Source of the DNA: a virus | IMG/VR virus record: IMGVR_UViG_3300030427_000031 | Span: 1-62,095 of that record | Length of the DNA: 62,095 bases | Direction: 5' to 3' (one strand) | Shown here: positions 24,329 to 33,244 of the stretch, one piece after another | Layout: every line of letters starts with the position of its first letter | How positions within the stretch are numbered: position 1 is the stretch's first letter | Position numbers and translations under genes: made by a program | Notes under the pieces: generated by a model | Told to the model about the DNA's origin: nothing | The model's database searches: none | What the model saw: the letters and a program-made list of their open reading frames with translations, nothing else

Positions 24329-25507
24329 ATGATTACTTATAAAACAGCGGAAAGTGTCTGCATGGGACATCCGGATAAACTCTGTGACCTCATTGCTGAC
24401 AATATTTTGGATGCTTGTATGCGTAAAGATAAATCTTCCCGCGTGGCCTGCGAGGTCATGGCAACCAAAGGCAAAATTATCGTGGCGGGCGAAATCACCT
24501 GCAGCGGTAAAGTGGATATCCGCTTCATCGTAAAAAATGTACTTCGTGAGGTCGGATATAATCCGTGGAAGTTCACAGTATTTGTCTTCGTACACCATCA
24601 AAGCTCAGACATTGCGGCGAGTGTAGATAATGCACTTGAAGCAAGAAATGGTATCAATGATCCATACGGTTCTGTGGGGGCTGGTGACCAAGGCACGGTT
24701 TACGGTTACGCAACCAATGAAACCCGTGAGAACCTGCCCCTCCCACTGGTGCTTTCCCATCGCATCATAAAGCGCATTGACAACTGCCGGAAAGGAAAAC
24801 TCATTAAGGGTATTCTACCTGACGGCAAAGCACAGGTTACTGTGGAATATGAGGATGGCAAGCCCAAGCGTGTAAAAACAATTGTAGTTTCAGTCCAGCA
24901 TGATAAGGGCAAGACTAAGGAAGAATTGAAATCGGATATCTGGAGTAATGTACTTTGGCAGTGCTTTGAAGATTTCCCGTTAGATGATGATACTGAAATT
25001 CTTATTAACCCCTCCGGAAGATTTGTCGAAGGTGGTCCCGCTGCTGATACAGGTTTAACCGGCAGAAAAATCATGGTTGATACTTATGGCGGCCTTGCAT
25101 CCCACGGTGGCGGTGCCCTTTGCGGCAAAGACCCAACCAAGGTTGATCGAAGCGGCGCATATATGGCGAGATACATTGCAAAGAACATCGTATGGAGCGG
25201 TCTTGCAGAGAAATGTGAGGTCGCTCTTTCTTATGCAATTGGTAAGGCAAACCCTGTGGCAGTCGACGTGACTTCCTTTAGTACTAGCAAACTCACCGAT
25301 GAGCAGCTTGCCCATATTGTGCAGGAGGTGTTTAATCTCCGACCAGCTGCAATCATCGAAAAACTAAGGCTGCGAAATTCCATCTACTCCGATACGGCTG
25401 TTTATGGACATTTCAATTCTTGTCTGTTCCCGTGGGAGGATGTAAACATGTACACAAATTTAAGAAAGGCGGCTGAGAAATATGCAGATAGAAAAACTGA
25501 AAACTGA
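24329..25507 (+). CDS. metK: S-adenosylmethionine synthetase (methionine adenosyltransferase)
   Basis: 392 aa, full family length, ATG after AGGAGG. Hallmarks include SVCMGHPDKLCDLIAD (about 8-23), GAGDQGTVYGYAT, GRFVEGGPAADTGLTGRKIMVDTYGG and GGALCGKDPTKVDRSGAYMARYIAKNIV with the P-loop and phosphate-binding residues. It makes SAM from methionine and ATP. The following gene, a DNA methyltransferase, overlaps it by 26 nt, so the pair is probably co-translated to supply cofactor for DNA methylation, which is inference. A phage-borne metK between the terminase subunits is notable but known from clostridial prophages. Confidence 0.95.
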   Translation: MITYKTAESVCMGHPDKLCDLIADNILDACMRKDKSSRVACEVMATKGKIIVAGEITCSGKVDIRFIVKNVLREVGYNPWKFTVFVFVHHQSSDIAASVDNALEARNGINDPYGSVGAGDQGTVYGYATNETRENLPLPLVLSHRIIKRIDNCRKGKLIKGILPDGKAQVTVEYEDGKPKRVKTIVVSVQHDKGKTKEELKSDIWSNVLWQCFEDFPLDDDTEILINPSGRFVEGGPAADTGLTGRKIMVDTYGGLASHGGGALCGKDPTKVDRSGAYMARYIAKNIVWSGLAEKCEVALSYAIGKANPVAVDVTSFSTSKLTDEQLAHIVQEVFNLRPAAIIEKLRLRNSIYSDTAVYGHFNSCLFPWEDVNMYTNLRKAAEKYADRKTEN

Positions 25508-26723
25508 GCTATTGATTCCAGCCGACTACAATCCTCGTAAAGACTTGAAACCCGGTGACCCGGAATACGAAAAGCTGAAACGCTCCATCGAGCAGTTCGG
25601 CTATGTTGAACCTGTTATATGGAATAAGACCACATCTCGTGTTGTAGGTGGCCACCAGCGTTTGAAGGTGCTGCTTGATATGGGCATCACCGAAGTCGAG
25701 TGTGTGGTTATTGAAATGGATGAGGATAAAGAAAAGGCACTCAACATCGCCCTCAATAAAATCAGTGGTGATTGGGATAAGGATAAGCTGGCTCTCCTCA
25801 TTGCGGATTTGCAGGGAGCGGACTTTGACGTGTCCCTCACCGGCTTTGAGCCTGCCGAACTTGATGCGCTTTTTAAGGATTCGCTCAAGGACGGTATTCA
25901 TGATGATGACTTCGATGTGGATGCTGAACTGCAAAAGCCCGCACTCACCAAGCAAGGCGATGTTTGGATGCTTGGGCAGCACAGGCTAGTCTGTGGTGAT
26001 TCTACTAAGGCTGACACTTTCATTCTATTGATGGACGGGAAACTCGCAAATCTTGTTGTAACCGACCCTCCGTACAACGTCAACTATGAAGGATCGGCTG
26101 GTAAAATAAAAAACGATAATATGGGAAATGAAGCATTCTACAATTTTCTGCTTGAGGCGTTTAAGAACACCGAAGTGGCAATGGCGAAGGATGCTTCTAT
26201 TTATGTGTTCCATGCAGATACTGAAGGTCTGAATTTCAGAAAGGCATTCTCTGAAGCAGGTTTCTACCTTTCCGGTACTTGCATCTGGAAAAAGCAGTCG
26301 CTTGTTCTCGGCCGTTCACCTTATCAATGGCAGCATGAGCCTGTTCTTTTCGGCTGGAAGAAGTCAGGAAAGCACAACTGGTATGCCGATCGTAAGCAGA
26401 CCACCATCTGGGAATTTGAGAAGCCGAAGAAGAATGGTGACCACCCCACCATGAAGCCCGTGGCACTGGTAGCATACCCGATCCTCAACTCAAGCCTGAC
26501 CAACTGCATCGTGCTCGATCCCTTTGGTGGTTCAGGTAGTACGCTCATAGCCTGTGATCAGACGGAGCGTATCTGCTACACCATTGAATTGGATGAAAAG
26601 TACTGCGATGTCATTATAAAAAGGTATATCGAGCAAGCCGGAAACGCAGATGGTGTATTTCTTTTAAGAGATGGTATGAAGTATAGGTATTGTGATCTGC
26701 CAGAAGTAAATGCTGAGGAGTAA
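25482..26723 (+). CDS. ParB-like nuclease domain-DNA methyltransferase fusion
   Basis: 413 aa. The N-terminal ParB/Srx-like domain runs KTELLIPADYNPRKDLKPGDPEYEKLKRSIEQFGYVEPVIWN and VVGGHQRLKVL (about 1-110). A beta-class N4/N6 methyltransferase follows with catalytic DPPYNVNYEG (about 194) and SAM motif DPFGGSGSTLIA (about 345). It likely methylates phage DNA, either as anti-restriction protection or regulation. It overlaps metK by 26 nt. All catalytic motifs are intact; the recognition site cannot be predicted from sequence. Confidence 0.92.
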   Translation: MQIEKLKTELLIPADYNPRKDLKPGDPEYEKLKRSIEQFGYVEPVIWNKTTSRVVGGHQRLKVLLDMGITEVECVVIEMDEDKEKALNIALNKISGDWDKDKLALLIADLQGADFDVSLTGFEPAELDALFKDSLKDGIHDDDFDVDAELQKPALTKQGDVWMLGQHRLVCGDSTKADTFILLMDGKLANLVVTDPPYNVNYEGSAGKIKNDNMGNEAFYNFLLEAFKNTEVAMAKDASIYVFHADTEGLNFRKAFSEAGFYLSGTCIWKKQSLVLGRSPYQWQHEPVLFGWKKSGKHNWYADRKQTTIWEFEKPKKNGDHPTMKPVALVAYPILNSSLTNCIVLDPFGGSGSTLIACDQTERICYTIELDEKYCDVIIKRYIEQAGNADGVFLLRDGMKYRYCDLPEVNAEE

Positions 26724-26792
26724 ACTCCGATCCATACAAAACACCGCCGATTAATCGGAACAGTTTCCCTACAGAAATATGCTTGAATCGAC

Positions 26793-26821
26793 TTGCTATT
26801 TACAGCGTTCAGAGTGATATA
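26793..26821 (+). promoter_or_regulatory. Promoter family TTGMTA-N17-GATRTA, copy 1
   Basis: TTGCTA (26793-26798), 17 bp, GATATA (26816-26821), with AGAGT directly before the -10. It precedes the 'virulence'-annotated gene (ATG 26854). A CCGATTAATCGG palindrome lies upstream at 26747-26758. Confidence 0.7.
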
Positions 26822-26853
26822 TGTAGTACCGAAAAAGAAAGGCGGTATGAAAA

Positions 26854-27657
26854 ATGCAGATTAATTATAATGTAACAGGCGCAGAACGAAAATCACTGGT
26901 AGGCGCAATCAGTCAGGAACTAAATGCTCCGACAAAATACCTCGGTGCACCAACCTTCGCATACGAGGTAGGCGGCTACCATATTGACAAGAACGGGATA
27001 CTCAGAGGAGATGACAATCCCGGACTGGTTGCTGACCTGCAGGGATTGCACGACTTCAAAGCTATTACAGAAGAATACGACACTCCACTCCCGGAAGCAG
27101 AACAAGTACCAGAGGATGTTCAAATTCCATACGAAGCCGCTCTTGGTGGCAGGGTCAGCCCTTACTGCGATTACGAGGAGCCCCCTGCATACGAGGAACC
27201 CGAGCAAGGGGATGCGTTCGAAGCTAACCGTTTGACCATCGAGATGCCGAAGTCGGCTTTTACCGATATGGCTCTTGAAAACCTCAAGCGATTGGTTGAA
27301 AGCAAATCGTCCCTAATCCAAAAAGCTCTTGGTACTGATTGCAGCACTATCATTACAGGTGAAGAAACTATCAGTTTCCCTTGGTTTCAAGGTGAGCTAA
27401 CTTCAGATGAGGTCAAAGCCTACACTCATTTTATTACTGCCCTTTGCGAAATGGCAAAAACACAGCAAAGAGTCAATGCTACCGAAAAGCAAGTGGAAAA
27501 TGAGAAGTACGCATTTCGCTGCTTCCTCATCCGGCTTGGTTTCGTGGGCTCTGAATACAAAACGGAACGCAAAATTCTGCTAAAGAACCTATCAGGTAAT
27601 AGCGCCTTTAAGAACGGCGCTCCGCCTAAAGCTGAGGAGGTAACGGCTGATGAATAA
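26854..27657 (+). CDS. 'Virulence'-annotated mobile-element protein, function unknown
   Basis: 267 aa, RBS AAAGGCGG. MQINYNVTGAERKSLVGAISQELNAPTKYLGAPTFAYEVGGYHIDKNGIL is the conserved start of a family found in clostridial phages and conjugative elements, often labelled 'virulence-related protein' without functional proof. A middle glutamate/proline-rich linker is followed by a helical C-terminal half (NRLTIEMPKSAFTDMALENLKRLVESK). The last gene part overlaps DUF4314 by 8 nt. It begins the operon served by promoter copy 1. Confidence 0.75.
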   Translation: MQINYNVTGAERKSLVGAISQELNAPTKYLGAPTFAYEVGGYHIDKNGILRGDDNPGLVADLQGLHDFKAITEEYDTPLPEAEQVPEDVQIPYEAALGGRVSPYCDYEEPPAYEEPEQGDAFEANRLTIEMPKSAFTDMALENLKRLVESKSSLIQKALGTDCSTIITGEETISFPWFQGELTSDEVKAYTHFITALCEMAKTQQRVNATEKQVENEKYAFRCFLIRLGFVGSEYKTERKILLKNLSGNSAFKNGAPPKAEEVTADE

Positions 27658-27874
27658 CTTTCCTTCGAAAGATACAGTGGAGCGTCTCCGTAAGCAGTAT
27701 CCGTCTGGCACACGAGTAGAGTTGGTACACATGAATGATCCTTATTCCAAGCTAAGGCCCGGCGACCAAGGAACCGTGGACTTCGTGGACGACACGGGCA
27801 CAATTTTCTGCTCCTGGGATATCGGGTCCTCCCTCGGCGTTGTGTACGGAGAGGATGCGGTACGAAAGCTTTAG
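27650..27874 (+). CDS. DUF4314 protein
   Basis: 74 aa, ATG after GAGGAGGT. FPSKDTVERLRKQYPSGTRVELVHMNDPYSKLRPGDQGTVDFVDDTGTIFCSWDIGSSLGVVYGEDAVRKL matches DUF4314, a small beta-barrel-like family common in mobile elements. The PGDQGTVDFVDD core suggests an SH3-like fold. Coupled to the preceding gene and followed by a small hairpin. Function unknown. Confidence 0.88.
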   Translation: MNNFPSKDTVERLRKQYPSGTRVELVHMNDPYSKLRPGDQGTVDFVDDTGTIFCSWDIGSSLGVVYGEDAVRKL

Positions 27875-27891
27875 TGATATCTGTTTTGCAG

Positions 27892-27920
27892 AAACACACC
27901 CATAAATTGATGTGTTTTAT
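27892..27920 (+). terminator. Weak terminator after DUF4314
   Basis: AAACACA (27892-27898) pairs with TGTGTTT (27911-27917), followed by a short TAT tail. Confidence 0.4.
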
Positions 27921-27934
27921 CTCTCGAATTTCGC

Positions 27935-27963
27935 TTGCTATATAAGCCTTTTAGAGTGATATA
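27935..27963 (+). promoter_or_regulatory. Promoter family TTGMTA-N17-GATRTA, copy 2
   Basis: TTGCTA (27935-27940), 17 bp, GATATA (27958-27963), again with TAGAGT before the -10. It precedes the amidoligase operon. Confidence 0.7.
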
Positions 27964-28010
27964 TGTACATGCGGAAAGCACAAAACATACACATTCAGGA
28001 GGAAAACCAC

Positions 28011-28910
28011 ATGTTTACAAGCAAATTCGGGATTGAGATTGAGTTTACAGGCATCACAAGAAACGAAGCGGCTAAAGTAGCTGCCGACTTCCTTAACGGG
28101 ACGGTTATACACACAGGCGATTATTACGACACCAAGAAGATAACGACCCGAGATGGACGGGTTTGGAAGTTTATGAGCGACAGCAGCATCTCCTGCCAAA
28201 AGAAACAAGGACGCCAGAAGGTAGCTGCCACACGCGATTATAGCGTAGAGTTGGTCAGCCCCATCCTAACTTACCGCGAGGACATTGAAACGCTGCAGGA
28301 ACTGGTCAGACAGCTTCGCCACGCCGGTGGATTTGCAAACAACTCCTGCGGAATTCACATACACCTTGACGGCTCAGACCACACATCGAGGAGCATTAGG
28401 AACTTCGTGAACATCATCGCCAGCAAGAACGACCTTTTTTACAAGGCTTTGCAGATAGCACCTGAACGAATGAGTTACTGCAAAAAGATGGATAGCCTCT
28501 TGGTCGAGAAATTAAACCGACACAAACCGAAAACGATGGAAGCCATCGAGAGCCTTTGGTACGAGGGCTACAGTGAAAGCACCAGCCGTCACTACCATTC
28601 AAGCCGATACCATTTTCTTAACCTGCACAGCTTTTTCACTGGCAACCATACGGTCGAGCTTCGAGGCTTCAACAGCGAGCTACACGCAGGTAAGATAAGA
28701 AGCTACATTGTTCTCGCTCTTGCTCTCAACCATCAGGCCCTCACACAGAAATGCGCCTCGGCAAAGAAACCGCAGGCTGAAAATGAAAAGTTCGCAATGC
28801 GGACCTACCTCAATCGCATCGGTTTCATCGGCGAGGAATTCGCAAACTGCCGAGAGCACTTGACCGCACACCTGGACGGCTCGGCGGCTTGGCGATTTCG
28901 GGCAGCCTGA
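28011..28910 (+). CDS. Amidoligase (COOH-NH2 ligase, glutamine synthetase-like fold)
   Basis: 299 aa from the ATG at 28011, behind CAGGAGG; a longer reading from 27963 starts inside the promoter region. Motifs in order: FGIEIEFTG (E-x-E), VELVSPIL, CGIHIHLDGS (H-x-H) and HTVELRGFNSELHAG (E-x-R), the metal/ATP-binding signature of the amidoligase family. This family is predicted to form amide or isopeptide bonds on proteins or small peptides, and its genes are known to neighbour AIG2/GGCT-like cyclotransferases, exactly as here. The substrate is unknown; superinfection-related cell-wall or protein modification is speculative. Confidence 0.88.
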   Translation: MFTSKFGIEIEFTGITRNEAAKVAADFLNGTVIHTGDYYDTKKITTRDGRVWKFMSDSSISCQKKQGRQKVAATRDYSVELVSPILTYREDIETLQELVRQLRHAGGFANNSCGIHIHLDGSDHTSRSIRNFVNIIASKNDLFYKALQIAPERMSYCKKMDSLLVEKLNRHKPKTMEAIESLWYEGYSESTSRHYHSSRYHFLNLHSFFTGNHTVELRGFNSELHAGKIRSYIVLALALNHQALTQKCASAKKPQAENEKFAMRTYLNRIGFIGEEFANCREHLTAHLDGSAAWRFRAA

Positions 28911-28945
28911 ACGGTTGCCTCGCAAAAATAAGGAGGACAAAGACT

Positions 28946-29395
28946 ATGAATAAAACATTCTATCTCGCCTATGGTTCAAATCTCAACCTTGAGCAAATGG
29001 CGCATCGCTGCCCCACAGCGAAGCCTGTCGGGCCGGTGGTTTTGAAGGACTACCAGTTATTGTTTCGAGGCGGACACGGCGGCTCTGTGGCGACAGTGGA
29101 ACCTTTTAAGGGCAAGACAGTGCCATGCCTGCTGTGGGAGATTACCCCGGCTGACGAAACGGCACTCGACCGGTACGAGGGTTTCCCATTCCTCTACCGA
29201 AAGGAAAAAGTCAAAGTCAGACTTGGAAAAAAGAACGTAGAAACTATGGTGTATATCATGAATGAAGGTCGACCGCTCGGTACTCCAAGCTGTTATTACT
29301 ACAGCGTTATTTTAGAGGGCTACAAGAGTGCGGACTTCGACATCAACATTCTAAAAGAGGCTGTCGAGGATTCTAAGGAGGACATAAATGGATAA
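28946..29395 (+). CDS. Gamma-glutamylcyclotransferase/AIG2-like protein
   Basis: 149 aa from the ATG at 28946 (AAGGAGGAC upstream). FYLAYGSNLNLEQMAHRCPTAKPVGPVVLKDYQLLFRG is the GGCT-like YGSN motif, and ADETALDRYEGFPFLYRKEKVKV carries the expected catalytic glutamate region. Such enzymes release gamma-glutamyl groups as 5-oxoproline or resolve gamma-glutamyl-amine linkages. Pairing with an amidoligase suggests a make-and-remove module for a gamma-glutamyl modification, which is inference supported by the recurring gene association. It overlaps DUF5049 by 8 nt. Confidence 0.9.
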   Translation: MNKTFYLAYGSNLNLEQMAHRCPTAKPVGPVVLKDYQLLFRGGHGGSVATVEPFKGKTVPCLLWEITPADETALDRYEGFPFLYRKEKVKVRLGKKNVETMVYIMNEGRPLGTPSCYYYSVILEGYKSADFDINILKEAVEDSKEDING

Positions 29396-29567
29396 GAAGA
29401 TAAAGGAGCAGATTCTCGCCATCCGCGCAACAGGTGAAACAAACATGTTCGATGTGCCGAAGGTGCAGGAAATCGCTATGAGAGAGGGATATGATGAGTT
29501 GCTTGTTTACCTCGCTGATAACACTGGTGCATATGCCCGTTTCATTCTGACAGGCGAAGAGAAATAA
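29388..29567 (+). CDS. DUF5049 protein (59 aa)
   Basis: MDKKIKEQILAIRATGETNM begins a 59-residue protein that continues FDVPKVQEIAMREGYDELL, then a YARFILTGEE tail. This matches DUF5049, regularly placed beside amidoligase and GGCT genes in clostridial phages. AAGGAGGAC precedes the ATG. The gene overlaps GGCT by 8 nt. Function unknown. Confidence 0.82.
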   Translation: MDKKIKEQILAIRATGETNMFDVPKVQEIAMREGYDELLVYLADNTGAYARFILTGEEK

Positions 29568-29639
29568 ATAACTAAACACAGGGAACAGTGCCGAAGATGG
29601 CTCTGTTTCTCGTACAGATAGATTTAGAAGGCTTGCTTA

Positions 29640-31283
29640 ATGCAGGTCTATTTTTATGTTCGGAAGGAGGCGGCGGATATACGAAAACTCAAGAAATACA
29701 CACCAACCCGGTTTAAGTCGGCTGATTCGATCTACGATAAGTCATCCGCCGATTATGCCGTTGCTTTTGTTGAAGCCCTCTCACATACCAAAGGCACGTG
29801 GGCGGGAAAGCCTTTTGAACTAATCGATTGGCAGGAGAGGATAATTCGTGACGTATTCGGAACCCTGAAGCCAAACGGTTATCGGCAGTTCAACACAGCT
29901 TATGTAGAAATACCTAAGAAGATGGGGAAAAGTGAGCTTGCGGCGGCTGTTGCCCTGTTGCTCACTTGCGGAGATAACGAGGAACGCGCCGAGGTTTACG
30001 GATGCGCTGCTGACCGTAACCAGGCATCCATCGTTTTTAACGTTGCGGCGGATATGGTACGGATGTGCCCGGCGCTATCCAAGCGAGTGAAAATACTCGA
30101 CTCAATGAAGCGGCTTATCTATCAACCGACAGGCAGTATTTATCAGGTGCTTTCAGCTGACGTAGGCAACAAACACGGCTTTAACACCCATGGTGTGGTG
30201 TTTGATGAACTTCATACCCAACCTAACCGAAAGCTGTACGACGTTATGACCAAAGGCAGTGGTGATGCAAGAATGCAGCCACTGTATTTTCTTATAACTA
30301 CTGCCGGGGACAACCAAAACAGTATCTGCTGGGAGGTACACCAGAAGGCCCTTGATATCATAAACGGCAGAAAAAGCGACCCCACCTTTTATCCTGTTAT
30401 ATATGGGGCCGATCCTGAGGACGACTGGACAGATCCAAAAGTATGGAAGAAGGCAAATCCATCTTTAGGAATCACCGTCAGCATGGATAAAGTCAAAGCA
30501 GCGTTTGAATCAGCAAAGCAAAATCCTGCCGAGGAGAACAGCTTCCGGCAGCTCAGGCTTAATCAATGGGTGAAACAGGCTGTACGCTGGATGCCAATGG
30601 ACAAATGGGATGCCTGCGCTTTTGCAGTTGATCCGGAATTATTGCGAGGACGCGTTTGCTATGGCGGACTTGACCTATCAAGTAGTACGGATATAACAGC
30701 GTTTGTTCTGGTGTTCCCACCTGAAGATGAAGCGGATAAATACACAGTTCTAGCATTCTTTTGGATACCAGAGGATAACATCGATTTGCGGGTACGGCGT
30801 GATCACGTAAACTACGATGTGTGGGAAAAGCAAGGATTCCTACAAACCACCGAGGGTAACGTAGTACATTACGGCTTCATCGAATCGTTTATTGAAGAAC
30901 TCGGAACAAAATATAACATTCGAGAAATCGCCTTTGACCGTTGGGGTGCTGTACAAATGACGCAGAATCTTGAAAACCTCGGCTTTACGGTTGTTCCATT
31001 TGGCCAAGGCTTTAAAGATATGTCTCCACCGACCAAAGAACTGATGAAACTGACCTTGGAACAGAAAATAGCTCACGGAGGTCATCCGGTCCTTCGGTGG
31101 ATGATGGATAACATATTTGTCCGAACCGACCCTGCCGGAAATATAAAGGCGGATAAGGAAAAGTCGACTGAGAAAATCGACGGCGCGGTGGCAACCATTA
31201 TGGCGCTCGACCGTGCTATCCGATGCGGCTCCGGTAACGGTGGCGAGTCGGTCTACAACGAAAGGGGGTTATTGATACTATGA
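29640..31283 (+). CDS. terL: Terminase large subunit (HK97/Terminase_1 type)
   Basis: 547 aa. ATPase motifs: IPKKMGKSE (about 91-99, Walker A) and GVVFDELH (about 185, Walker B), followed by the LITTAG coupling motif. The C-terminal nuclease has GGLDLSSSTDITAFVLVF and the aspartates of LRVRRD and AFDRWG. The motor packages DNA into the prohead and cuts it with its nuclease. The start is uncertain: the ATG has no good RBS, while AAGGAGG at 29662 is followed by no standard start codon. It is coupled to the portal gene by a 4-nt overlap. Confidence 0.94.
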   Translation: MQVYFYVRKEAADIRKLKKYTPTRFKSADSIYDKSSADYAVAFVEALSHTKGTWAGKPFELIDWQERIIRDVFGTLKPNGYRQFNTAYVEIPKKMGKSELAAAVALLLTCGDNEERAEVYGCAADRNQASIVFNVAADMVRMCPALSKRVKILDSMKRLIYQPTGSIYQVLSADVGNKHGFNTHGVVFDELHTQPNRKLYDVMTKGSGDARMQPLYFLITTAGDNQNSICWEVHQKALDIINGRKSDPTFYPVIYGADPEDDWTDPKVWKKANPSLGITVSMDKVKAAFESAKQNPAEENSFRQLRLNQWVKQAVRWMPMDKWDACAFAVDPELLRGRVCYGGLDLSSSTDITAFVLVFPPEDEADKYTVLAFFWIPEDNIDLRVRRDHVNYDVWEKQGFLQTTEGNVVHYGFIESFIEELGTKYNIREIAFDRWGAVQMTQNLENLGFTVVPFGQGFKDMSPPTKELMKLTLEQKIAHGGHPVLRWMMDNIFVRTDPAGNIKADKEKSTEKIDGAVATIMALDRAIRCGSGNGGESVYNERGLLIL

Positions 31284-32527
31284 GTATGTTTTCAGGACTG
31301 TTCCGTTCAAGGGATAAGCCCCAAAACCGTGTGGGCAGCGCGTTTTCATTCTTGTTTGGCGGCACCAGTAGTGGCAAAACAGTAAACGAGCGAACGGCTA
31401 TGCAGACCACTGCGGTATATGCCTGCGTAAGAATATTGGCCGAAGCAATCGCTGGACTGCCTTTACATGTATACCGATACCGCTTGGATGGTGGGAAGGA
31501 ACGCATCGCACAGCACCCACTGTACTATCTTCTTCATAACGAACCTAACCCTGAGATGACTTCATTTGTGTTTCGAGAAACACTGATGAGTCATCTTTTA
31601 CTTTGGGGCAATGCTTACGCGCAGATTGTTCGAAATGGTCGTGGCCAGGCTGTTGCGCTTTACCCATTGCTACCAAACAAGATGGAAGTCGGCCGAGCTC
31701 AAAACGGCGAGTTGGTCTACACCTATTACCGTGATGTTGACGAAAGCGGACTAAAGCCTAGAGGCGGCTATGTCACGCTCCGCAAGGATGAGGTGCTTCA
31801 CATACCCGGTCTTGGTTTTGATGGACTCATTGGCTATAGCCCCATAGCGATGGCCAAGAACGCCATCGGCATGTCGCTTGCCACCGAGGAATACGGTGCG
31901 GCGTTCTTCGCTAACGGTGCAAATCCCGGTGGTGTATTGGAGCATCCCGGTGTAATCAAGGATATCCAGCGGGTCAAAGATAGCTGGAACAGTGCCTATC
32001 AAGGAAGCGGTAATGCACACAAGGTTGCCGTACTGGAAGAAGGCATGAAGTTTCAGGCCATTGGTATCCCACCGGAGCAGGCGCAATTTCTGGAGACACG
32101 GAAATTTCAGATCAACGAAATCGCCCGTATCTTCCGTGTGCCGCCACACATGGTGGGTGACCTTGAGAAGTCCAGTTTCTCCAACATCGAGCAACAATCG
32201 CTGGAGTTCGTAAAATACACACTCGATCCATGGGTAGTTCGCTGGGAGCAGAGCCTTCAGCAATCGTTAATCCTACCGTCAGAGAAAACGTCGCTGTTTA
32301 TCAAGTTTAATCTGGATGGATTGCTTCGTGGTGACTACCAGAGCCGTATGAACGGTTATTCAGTCGGAAGGCAAAACGGATGGATGTCTGCCAATGACAT
32401 CCGCGAGCTCGAGGATATGAACCGCATCCCAGCTGAGGAAGGCGGTGACTTGTATCTTGTGAACGGCAATATGCTCCCGCTTTCACAGGCGGGCAATTTT
32501 TATGAAAAGGAGGCTAATGGCCAATGA
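31280..32527 (+). CDS. Portal protein (HK97 family)
   Basis: 415 aa. NERTAMQTTAVYACVRILAEAIAGLPLHVYR, GYSPIAMAKNAIGMSLATEEYGAAFFANGANPGGVLEHPG and EARKFQINEIARIFRVPPHMVGDLEKSSFSNIEQQSLEF-like text are hallmarks of HK97-type portals. Twelve copies form the DNA entry ring of the capsid. Starts overlap the terminase stop and end overlaps the protease start, so the three are translationally coupled. Length is normal and no break is seen. Confidence 0.95.
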   Translation: MSMFSGLFRSRDKPQNRVGSAFSFLFGGTSSGKTVNERTAMQTTAVYACVRILAEAIAGLPLHVYRYRLDGGKERIAQHPLYYLLHNEPNPEMTSFVFRETLMSHLLLWGNAYAQIVRNGRGQAVALYPLLPNKMEVGRAQNGELVYTYYRDVDESGLKPRGGYVTLRKDEVLHIPGLGFDGLIGYSPIAMAKNAIGMSLATEEYGAAFFANGANPGGVLEHPGVIKDIQRVKDSWNSAYQGSGNAHKVAVLEEGMKFQAIGIPPEQAQFLETRKFQINEIARIFRVPPHMVGDLEKSSFSNIEQQSLEFVKYTLDPWVVRWEQSLQQSLILPSEKTSLFIKFNLDGLLRGDYQSRMNGYSVGRQNGWMSANDIRELEDMNRIPAEEGGDLYLVNGNMLPLSQAGNFYEKEANGQ

Positions 32528-33225
32528 GAAAATTCTGGAACTGGGTGCGAGATGAAGCCACCGAAGAGCGCACCCTTTATCTCAACGGAGAAATCTCCGA
32601 CGAGACCTGGTGGGGCGACGAAGTAACACCAAAGTTATTCAAAGATGAATTGATGGCTGGCTCCGGTAATGTCACGGTGTGGATCAACTCGCCCGGCGGT
32701 GATGTTTTCGCTGCTGCACAGATCTATAACATGCTAATGGAATATACCGGAAAGGTCACCGTGAAGATCGACGGATTGGCAGCAAGTGCGGCATCAGTTA
32801 TCGCTATGGCAGGTGGCGATGTATATATGTCGCCCGTTTCTATGCTGATGATCCATAATCCTTCGACCATTGCTATCGGCGACAGTGAGGAGATGCTCCG
32901 AGCCAAAGCCCTGCTGGATGAGGTCAAGGAAAGCATCATCAACGCATATGAACTGAAATCCGGGCTATCCCGCGCAAAGCTATCGCATCTCATGGATGCG
33001 GAGACTTGGATGAATGCGAACAAAGCCATTGAACTTGGCTTCGCTGACAAAATCATGTTTGCGGAAGATGAAGATCGTATCCCTCTTGATACAGGGCAAG
33101 GACTTATATTTTCCCGTGCAGCTGTGTGCAACTCCCTACTTGGGAAAATACCCAAAAAATCAAAACCGAAAACAGGTACCCCCATAGAGTCGCTGGAAAA
33201 GCGGCTCTCTTTAATTTCACACTAA
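32524..33225 (+). CDS. ClpP-like head maturation protease
   Basis: 233 aa. GNVTVWINSPGGDVFAAAQIYNML, IDGLAASAASVIAMAGGDVYMSPVSMLMIHNPS and EETWMNA-like text give the ClpP/S14 fold with nucleophilic Ser (AASAAS) and catalytic His (MIHNP). It cleaves scaffold and capsid N-termini during prohead maturation. It lies between portal and major capsid in the usual order and overlaps the portal gene by 4 nt. Confidence 0.93.
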   Translation: MRKFWNWVRDEATEERTLYLNGEISDETWWGDEVTPKLFKDELMAGSGNVTVWINSPGGDVFAAAQIYNMLMEYTGKVTVKIDGLAASAASVIAMAGGDVYMSPVSMLMIHNPSTIAIGDSEEMLRAKALLDEVKESIINAYELKSGLSRAKLSHLMDAETWMNANKAIELGFADKIMFAEDEDRIPLDTGQGLIFSRAAVCNSLLGKIPKKSKPKTGTPIESLEKRLSLISH

Positions 33226-33244
33226 TTTGAAGGAGGAAATTACA

